Below are positions 1 through 5,470 of a stretch of DNA of 13,355 bases, one piece after another (positions within the stretch are counted from its first letter, which is position 1; each line of letters starts with the position of its first letter). The stretch covers positions 1-13,355 of the forward strand of contig DASVAP010000048.1 of the NCBI GenBank assembly GCA_036376275.1, given 5' to 3'. Made by a program: the position numbers and the translations under genes. Source of the stretch: JABFRZ01 sp036376275. Lineage in GTDB: Bacteria > Planctomycetota > UBA1135 > GCA-002686595. The notes beneath the pieces were generated by a model, which ran no database searches, was not told the DNA's origin, and saw only the letters and a program-made list of their open reading frames with translations.

Positions 1-1358
1 GCGTGGCGCACCTTGGCGTCGGCCTCGAACTTCTCGAGGCCCGCGGCGCGCTCGTAGTAGAAGACGGCCTTCTCGGCGTCCCCGCCGCGCGCGGCGTGCT
101 GGCCGAGGAGCAGGAGGGCCTCGCCGTCGAGCGGGTCGAGGGCCACGATCTCCTCCAGCACGCGCGCCTCCTCGCCGCCCTCGCCCTGGGCCACGGCGAT
201 GCGCGCGCGCAGCTTGAGCAGGTCCTTGGTCTCGGCCTGGGCGAGCTGGGTGCCGCGCAGCTCCTGGATGCGCTCGACCAGCGTGCGCGTCTCCGCGAGG
301 GCCCCGCCGGCGCTCATCACCTTGGCGGCGCGCAGGGCGCGCTCGGGCCGGGTCTCGGGATGGCGCTCCAGGGCCGCGACGTAGGCGCGCACGGCCAGGT
401 CGTGCAGGCCCTCGTTCACGTAGATGTCGCCCAGCGTGCCGAGGCTGTCGGCGCTGGAGCGCCCCAGGCGCTCGAGCACCTCGTAGTTCTCGGCCGCGCG
501 CAGGGCCTGGCCCTGGCCCAGGAAGGCGTTGGCCTGCAGCAGCCACAGGTCGTGGCGCTCGGGCTCGGCCGCCAGCATCTCGGCGCACAGCGCGGCGGCG
601 TCGGCGAAGCGCTTCTGGTCGAAGAAGCTCTTCGCCAGGCCCATCTTCCAGTCCTTCGTGACGGGATCGAGCAGGATCGCCTGGCGGTAGGCCGACTCGG
701 CCGCGAGCGGACTCGCGAGGCTGGCGTGCGTGAAGGCCAGCAGGCCGTAGGTCAGGGCGTCGCCGCCGCCGAGCTCGAGCACGCGCGTGAAGGCCCGGCG
801 CGCCGGCTCCATCTCGCCGCGCCGCAGGTGCACGAGCGCCAGGTTCTTCCAGGCGCGACGGAACTTCGGGAACTTCTCGACCGCGACCTGGTAGGCCGCG
901 GCGGCCTCGGCCAGCTCCTCGCGCTGCAGGTGGACGTTGGCCTTGGTGAAGTCGAACACGGCGCTGGCCGAGGGCGTGGCCAGCAGCGCGATCTGCTTCG
1001 CCGCCTCGGCCATGCGGTCCCTGGCGACCAGCTCGAGCACGGCCGAGAGGGGCTCGCGCTCCTCCTCGAGCACCCTGGGCTCGAGGTCGGTCTCCGCCTG
1101 GTAGCTCGCGACCAGCGCGCGCCGGAAGCCCGGGTCGTTCCACAGCGCGAGCTCGACCTCGCCCTGGATCGGCTCCTGGTCCGCGACCGCTGCGCCGCGC
1201 GGCGCGGCGGACGGGAGCGACGCGACCTCGGCCGGCAGGGCGGGCGGAGCGCTGGCGATCAGGGCGGGCGCCTCGGGCGGCGTCGCGTGGGTGCGCGCGG
1301 CGCAGGCGGCGAGGGGCGGGAGCAGGAGCAGGCACAGGATCCGGAGCATGGCACTCAT
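1..1358 (-). CDS. TPR-repeat lipoprotein of the TonB operon (partial, C-terminus beyond the window)
   Basis: This reading frame is open from the start codon to the left edge, so about 452 residues are visible and the C-terminus is missing. The N-terminus is a short hydrophobic segment ending in a lipobox, LAAC, with Cys19 as the probable lipidated residue. A low-complexity Ala/Pro-rich linker follows, and from about residue 125 there are tandem TPR helix pairs (for example blocks with YQVAVEKFP, YRQAILLDP and YEVLERLG). TPR proteins directly downstream of tonB are a known part of TonB2-type clusters, where they are thought to help assemble or stabilise the complex. The first ATG overlaps the tonB stop codon as ATGA. 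A second ATG at 1349 has AAGGG nine bases upstream and also gives a good lipoprotein signal, so either could be the true start. Inferred location: anchored in a membrane and facing the periplasm. Confidence 0.85.
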   Translation of the reverse strand, partial: MSAMLRILCLLLLPPLAACAARTHATPPEAPALIASAPPALPAEVASLPSAAPRGAAVADQEPIQGEVELALWNDPGFRRALVASYQAETDLEPRVLEEEREPLSAVLELVARDRMAEAAKQIALLATPSASAVFDFTKANVHLQREELAEAAAAYQVAVEKFPKFRRAWKNLALVHLRRGEMEPARRAFTRVLELGGGDALTYGLLAFTHASLASPLAAESAYRQAILLDPVTKDWKMGLAKSFFDQKRFADAAALCAEMLAAEPERHDLWLLQANAFLGQGQALRAAENYEVLERLGRSSADSLGTLGDIYVNEGLHDLAVRAYVAALERHPETRPERALRAAKVMSAGGALAETRTLVERIQELRGTQLAQAETKDLLKLRARIAVAQGEGGEEARVLEEIVALDPLDGEALLLLGQHAARGGDAEKAVFYYERAAGLEKFEADAKVRH

Positions 1359-2023
1359 CCCTTGGGGAACGTGATCGGTACGCGCATGCGGAAGCGCACG
1401 GGCTGGCCGTTCTTCTTGCCGGGCTCGAAGCGCCACTGGCGCACGGCGGCCAGGGCCGGCGCGTCGAGGGCGGCGTCGCTCGACTTCTGCACGCTCGGGT
1501 TCTCGACGCGGCCGCGCGCGTCGACGATGAAGACGACCGTGACGGAGCCCGGCGTGCGCTTGCGCGCGGCGGCGTCCAGCACCGGGCCGGGCTGGTAGAG
1601 CACGCGCGGCTTCTGGTCGAGGTCGGCCATGCTGAAGAGCTCGGCCACGCCGTCGCCGCTGCCGGCCGTGCGCATCAGGGAGCCCAGGTTCACGGCCGTG
1701 TCGGGGCCGAACCAGCCCTCGCCGAGGGTCGGGTTGAGGGCCAGCTCGATCTGCGCGAGGTCGAGCGGCTGGGCCTCCTCGGCCAGCTGGGGCGGCTTCT
1801 CCTCGGGCTCGGGCTCGTCCTCGGGCTCCTCCTCCGGCGGCGGCGGAGGCGGGGGGAGCTGGGTCGTGTCGAGCCCCTGCACGACGAGGTCGGTGACGGG
1901 CCCCTGGGTGATCGACTGGAACAGCGGCAGCACCAGGAAGAAGGCCAGCGTCAGGCCCGCGGCGGCGACGACCACCACGATGCGGTGCCACAGGCGGCGC
2001 AGGGGCTCGAAGGGATCGCTCAC
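1355..2023 (-). CDS. tonB: TonB energy-transducing protein
   Basis: This 222-residue protein has TonB architecture: a short cytoplasmic N-terminus, one membrane segment at about residues 14-34, a proline run at 57-63, an acidic Glu/Pro linker to about residue 77, and a C-terminal TonB domain at about residues 138-222. The C-terminal domain contains the typical sequence around AVRQWRFEP (193-201) and ends in a final strand, RMRVPITF. TonB is anchored in the inner membrane and passes force from ExbB/ExbD to the TonB box of outer-membrane receptors. The linker is short and mostly acidic instead of the long Lys-Pro/Glu-Pro repeats of Escherichia coli TonB, which matches the smaller TonB2-type proteins. 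The start codon is GTG, overlapping the exbD stop as GTGA, and no clear ribosome binding site is visible. Translational coupling to exbD is therefore likely. Confidence 0.93.
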   Translation of the reverse strand: MSDPFEPLRRLWHRIVVVVAAAGLTLAFFLVLPLFQSITQGPVTDLVVQGLDTTQLPPPPPPPEEEPEDEPEPEEKPPQLAEEAQPLDLAQIELALNPTLGEGWFGPDTAVNLGSLMRTAGSGDGVAELFSMADLDQKPRVLYQPGPVLDAAARKRTPGSVTVVFIVDARGRVENPSVQKSSDAALDAPALAAVRQWRFEPGKKNGQPVRFRMRVPITFPKG

Positions 2024-2424
2024 TTGCGCGTCGCGACGCTGACCTTGACGGCGCCGCCCAGCTTGGCCTCGTCGATCACGCGCACGAGCAGGCCCGAGGG
2101 CGCGGCCTGGTCGGCCTGCACGATGACCGGGATGTCCTCCTTCTGCAGCATGCGCTTGACCAGCGGTTGAACGCCGCCGATGCCGATCTCGCGTCCGCCG
2201 TAGACGATCTCGCCCTTGGCGCTGAGCGCCAGCAGGAGGCTGGTCTTCTCCAGGCGCACGGCCGAGGCCGCCTGCGGCTTGTCGACCTCGATCCCCGTCT
2301 CGTCGACGAAGGTCGTGGTGACGATGAAGAAGATGAGCAGGATGAAGACGCAGTCGATCATCGGCGACATGTCGATGCCGCCCTCGCTGCCCTCGTCCGC
2401 GCTGCTGTCCCGGAAGCGTCCCAT
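2020..2424 (-). CDS. exbD: ExbD biopolymer transport protein
   Basis: This 134-residue ExbD/TolR family protein has a short cytoplasmic N-terminus, a single membrane helix at about residues 22-39 and a periplasmic domain. The helix carries the family motif PMIDCVFILLIFF, with Asp24 at the place of the essential proton-conducting aspartate (Asp25 in E. coli ExbD). With ExbB it forms the proton-driven stator that energises TonB. The size is typical for the family. The start ATG shares one base with the exbB stop codon (TGATG), and a strong ribosome binding site, GGAGG at 2431-2435, lies six bases upstream. A much longer open frame continues upstream but only runs antiparallel to protein-coding sense through exbB, so I rejected it. 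Confidence 0.95.
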   Translation of the reverse strand: MGRFRDSSADEGSEGGIDMSPMIDCVFILLIFFIVTTTFVDETGIEVDKPQAASAVRLEKTSLLLALSAKGEIVYGGREIGIGGVQPLVKRMLQKEDIPVIVQADQAAPSGLLVRVIDEAKLGGAVKVSVATRK

Positions 2425-3140
2425 CACTTTCCTCCGCGCGGTGCCGCCGCGCCCACGGTTTCCACGGTCCTCGGGGTGAGCGTGACCTCGGGCTCCCTCG
2501 CGCGCCCGACCGCGGCCGTGCGCCTCAGCTCCCGGTACAGGTGCTGCGTGCAGACGGTCTCGAGGTGCGCCAGGAAGGCCTGGTAGCGCTCGAACTTGCG
2601 CCCGAGCTGGTAGGAGAAGAAGACGCCCGGCAGCGCCACCACCAGGCCCGTCTCGGTCGTGATCAGGGCCTCGGAGATGCCCTGGGCGACGAGCGCCATG
2701 GTCTGCTCGCCGCCGGAGCCGGAGGCCAGCGCCTGGAAGGTCGCCAGCATGCCCGTCACCGTCCCGAGCAGCCCGAGCAGCGGCGCGGCGCTGATGCACA
2801 CGCGCATCAAGCGCAGGTCGCGCGCGAAGGGCGCGACCTCGGTCGCACGCACCTCGCGGAAGGCGGTGGCCATGTCCGCCAGGGTCGCGGAGCCCATCAC
2901 GGAGTCGAGCAGCTCGCCGATCGGCCCGCGGCGCATGTCCGGGGCCACGATCCAGCTGCGCCAGGCCGTCTCGGACACCGACAGGAAGCCCTTCGCGCCC
3001 AGGCCGCGGCGCACGTGCACGCCGAGGGCGAACATCGCCAGCGCCGTGAGCGCGATGGGCGGCATGCACCACCCGCCGGCGACCCAGATGCGGGTCGCCT
3101 GGGCCCACAGCTGGTCCAGCGAGGCGAGGAGCGCGTCCAT
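2424..3140 (-). CDS. exbB: ExbB/TolQ/MotA-family proton channel protein
   Basis: This 238-residue ExbB family protein has three membrane segments at about residues 22-41, 113-136 and 156-178. The conserved core is intact: AAPLLGLLGTVTGML at the second helix and GISEALITTE followed by TGLVVALPG at the third. It should form the pentameric proton channel with ExbD in the inner membrane. It is the second ExbB paralogue of the operon and starts 15 bases after the TtpC-like gene, with a GAGAG sequence a few bases before the ATG. The C-terminal tail of about 30 residues (from 208) is Arg/Thr/Ala-rich and looks disordered. Its partner ExbD follows with a one-base overlap. In two-ExbB TonB2 systems this smaller protein is the conventional channel subunit. 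Confidence 0.94.
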   Translation of the reverse strand: MDALLASLDQLWAQATRIWVAGGWCMPPIALTALAMFALGVHVRRGLGAKGFLSVSETAWRSWIVAPDMRRGPIGELLDSVMGSATLADMATAFREVRATEVAPFARDLRLMRVCISAAPLLGLLGTVTGMLATFQALASGSGGEQTMALVAQGISEALITTETGLVVALPGVFFSYQLGRKFERYQAFLAHLETVCTQHLYRELRRTAAVGRAREPEVTLTPRTVETVGAAAPRGGK

Positions 3141-3155
3141 GATTCTCTCAGGGGC

Positions 3156-4643
3156 TCAGGCGACCGGCGCCGCCAGCTCGGCGCGCACCGGCTGGACCAC
3201 GGCCTGGCTCAGCTCCGCGTCCGGCGTGCGGTAGGGGGTCTTGCCGATCTGGTTCACCAGCGCGATGGCGGCCTTCTCCATCTGGTCGATCACGCTCTTC
3301 GTCTTGCGCGAGAGGTAGGCCGAGAGCAGCAGCGAGGGGATGGCCACGTACAGGCCGAACTCGGTCGTGATCAGGGCCTCGGAGATGCCGCTCGAGAGCG
3401 TCTTGATGTCGCCCGTGCCGAACACCGTCATCAGCGTGAAGGTGTTCATGATGCCCGTGACGGTCCCGAGCAGGCCCAGCAGCGGCGCCGAGGAGGCCGT
3501 GATCGCGACGAAGGGCAGCATGCGCTGCAGCTTCAGGCGCGTGGCGAGCACCTGTTCGTACATGACCTCCTCGACCAGCTCGCGCGGCTCGTCCAGGTGC
3601 TCGATGCCGGTGCGCAGCATGTGCCCGGTCGGGCCGCGCAGCGACGCGGCGGCGGCCACCGACGCGGCCTTGTCGCGCCGCGCCACGGTCGCCAGCAGGG
3701 CCTTGATCTCCGCCTGCGAGGGCCGGCGCACGAAGGAGAGGTGCAGCCACTTGTAGAGCGCGACGAGCAGGGCCGCGCCCGCCAGGCCGAAGATCGGGTA
3801 CATCACCGGCCCGCCGCGCTGGACGTGCTCCCACAGCGTCTCCTGCGTGGCCGCGACCTTGTGGGCGTTGCCGAGCGTGGGGTCGAAGGGCAGCTCGCCG
3901 GCCGAGCCGGCCACCAGGGCCGCGGCCGCCGCGCGGTCGAGCGGGTCCTCGAAGGCCAGGGCGGCCGGCTCGAGCGAGCCCAGGCGCTGCTCGGCCGTGC
4001 CCACCACCGAGCCGTCGGCCGAGCGGAAGATCGCCGCCGGGCCCAGCAGCACGAAGGTGCCCGGCAGGACGGCACCGCTCGCGTCCACGGCGCGCCCGTC
4101 GAAGCGCGCGCCGCCCAGGGCCTCGTGCAGGCGCTCGAGCGCCGTGGCCAGGAGGCCGGCCTGCGTCTCGAGCACCTCGTGCTCGGCCAGGTTGCTGTTC
4201 TCGCGCGCCAGCTTGGCGGCCGAGAGCGCCTGCTCGAAGCGCGCCAGCTCGGCGATGTGCAGGCGCGACTCGAAGTTGCGCACGTACTCGCCCAGCAGGC
4301 TCCCGAGGTAGGCGCTCTCCTCCTCCAGGACCTTGATGTCGCCGCGCAGGTTGGAGAGGTCGAGCGTGCGCCCGTCGAGCTCGCGCGAGGCCTGCTGGAA
4401 CTCGGCGCGCACGGCGGAGAGCTCGCCCTCGAGCTCCGTCAGGTGACGTGCCAGCGGGACCTGCTCGCCGGCGATCTCCTCGCGCAGGCGGCCGAGCTCG
4501 GCCAGGGCCTCGGCCAGGTCGTGCTCGAGGTCGCCGGCGGCCTCCGCGAAGGTCGCGGCGGGGTCGGTCTCCTGGGCCGCAGGCCGGCCGGCCGTCAGGA
4601 TCGGGAGGAGCAGCGGGAGCAGGCGGTTCATGGATGCGCGCAT
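3156..4643 (-). CDS. ttpC: TtpC-like ExbB with signal peptide and periplasmic coiled-coil domain
   Basis: This 495-residue protein has two parts. Residues 1-24 look like a cleavable signal peptide (hydrophobic core LLPLLLPIL, possible cleavage after PAAQ). Residues 32-175 are rich in heptad-like Leu/Glu/Ala and predict a coiled coil, followed by a small compact region to about 275. The C-terminal part is an ExbB/TolQ/MotA domain with membrane segments at about 280-298, 376-398 and 420-442. It keeps the signatures SSAPLLGLLGTVTGIM and GISEALITTEFG. This layout matches TtpC, the extra component needed by the Vibrio TonB2 system. The start ATG lies two bases after the stop of the DUF3450 gene, with GAGG about ten bases upstream; an ATG at 4631 is an alternative. 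The frame stays open further upstream through the DUF3450 gene, but that part lacks coding character. Confidence 0.9.
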   Translation of the reverse strand: MRASMNRLLPLLLPILTAGRPAAQETDPAATFAEAAGDLEHDLAEALAELGRLREEIAGEQVPLARHLTELEGELSAVRAEFQQASRELDGRTLDLSNLRGDIKVLEEESAYLGSLLGEYVRNFESRLHIAELARFEQALSAAKLARENSNLAEHEVLETQAGLLATALERLHEALGGARFDGRAVDASGAVLPGTFVLLGPAAIFRSADGSVVGTAEQRLGSLEPAALAFEDPLDRAAAAALVAGSAGELPFDPTLGNAHKVAATQETLWEHVQRGGPVMYPIFGLAGAALLVALYKWLHLSFVRRPSQAEIKALLATVARRDKAASVAAAASLRGPTGHMLRTGIEHLDEPRELVEEVMYEQVLATRLKLQRMLPFVAITASSAPLLGLLGTVTGIMNTFTLMTVFGTGDIKTLSSGISEALITTEFGLYVAIPSLLLSAYLSRKTKSVIDQMEKAAIALVNQIGKTPYRTPDAELSQAVVQPVRAELAAPVA

Positions 4644-4645
4644 GG

Positions 4646-5440
4646 CTAGCGGACCTCGAGCGGCAAGCGGACGAAGCCCGCGACCTCTTCGCTGGCCAGG
4701 ATGCGCGCGGCGCGCGCGATCGCGGGCGCCGCCTGGTTCGCCGGCGTCCAGGTCCAGCCGCTCTCGCTCGCCGTTCCGATCCCGGCGTGGAGCTGGTTGG
4801 CGGTGACGTAGTAGCCCTGGCCGAGCCCGAGGTAGAGCGCCGTGACCTCGGCCGAGGTGCCGTCCGGCAGGGCGCGCACCTCGCTCGTCACCGTGATCTC
4901 GCGGTTGAACTTGTCGACCTCGTTCAGGATCCCGACCACGTTCTGGAAGCGCGTGGGCAGGGCCAGCTTCGTGGTGGCCGAGTCCTCCGGCAGGAGCTGG
5001 CTCAGCGGCCGGATGCGCTCGCGGATCGGCTCCGGCAGGCGCGCGAGCAGCGCGCGCGTGCGCTCCTCGAGGCGTGTGATGGTCGTGGCCAGGCCGACCG
5101 AGGCCTGCTGCCGGCGCTCCTTCTCGCGCCCGAGGTCGCCGCGCTTCGTGTCGGCGTCGCCCAGGCTGGCGCGCGTCTCGGCCAGGCGCCTGCGCAGCCC
5201 CTCGATCTCGCCGGCGACGAGGTCGATGCGGCTCTGGAAGGCCTCGCGCCCGAGGGTCCAGTCGCGCTTCTCCTTCGAGATCAGGCGGCGCGTCTCGACC
5301 CACTTCTCGAGCGTCGCGCGCGCGCCGGCGATGCGCTCCTCGGTCGTGGGGGACTCCTGCTGGGCGCTCGCGCGCGGCAGGATCAGGGTCGCTGCGGCCA
5401 GGCACAGGGTCAGGGGGAGGGTTCGTCTCAGGTGGGTCAT
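4646..5440 (-). CDS. DUF3450 family periplasmic coiled-coil protein
   Basis: This 264-residue protein begins with a signal peptide (Arg-containing N-region, hydrophobic core, probable cleavage after ASA at residue 26). Residues about 35-135 are charged and helical with a strong coiled-coil look. The C-terminal part contains a more globular segment with LYLGLGQGYYVTAN near residues 203-216. This organisation and the position just before a TtpC-like ExbB match the DUF3450 family, which is found almost only in TonB2-type operons. Its biochemical role is not established; a periplasmic partner for the coiled coil of TtpC is a reasonable inference. The ATG has a good ribosome binding site, GGAG, seven bases upstream. 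The gene begins 30 bases after the receptor stop codon, so it belongs to the same transcript. Confidence 0.88.
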   Translation of the reverse strand: MTHLRRTLPLTLCLAAATLILPRASAQQESPTTEERIAGARATLEKWVETRRLISKEKRDWTLGREAFQSRIDLVAGEIEGLRRRLAETRASLGDADTKRGDLGREKERRQQASVGLATTITRLEERTRALLARLPEPIRERIRPLSQLLPEDSATTKLALPTRFQNVVGILNEVDKFNREITVTSEVRALPDGTSAEVTALYLGLGQGYYVTANQLHAGIGTASESGWTWTPANQAAPAIARAARILASEEVAGFVRLPLEVR

Positions 5441-5470
5441 GGGTCGTCTCCGCGTGCGCGTGCGCCTCGC

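Noticed and set aside
1801..1860. GA/CT-rich low-complexity tract as a possible repeat element
   Set aside because: It encodes the Pro/Glu linker of TonB, which explains the composition.
2020..3108. ExbD as a 362-residue fusion
   Set aside because: The upstream part is an out-of-frame reading of exbB. A GGAGG site and the normal ExbD N-terminus place the start at 2424.
3..4649. Long open frames on the plus strand (531 and 702 residues) opposite the TonB operon
   Set aside because: They are antisense to clear TPR, TonB, ExbD, ExbB and TtpC genes, have no recognisable domains and have the Arg/Gln/Gly/Leu-rich composition expected from the reverse strand of high-GC genes.
3156..5405. Extension of the TtpC-like protein to 749 residues by an upstream start
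   Set aside because: The extra 254 codons overlap the whole DUF3450 gene in another frame and have Arg/Pro/His-rich shadow composition; a signal peptide and a ribosome binding site mark the start at 4643.
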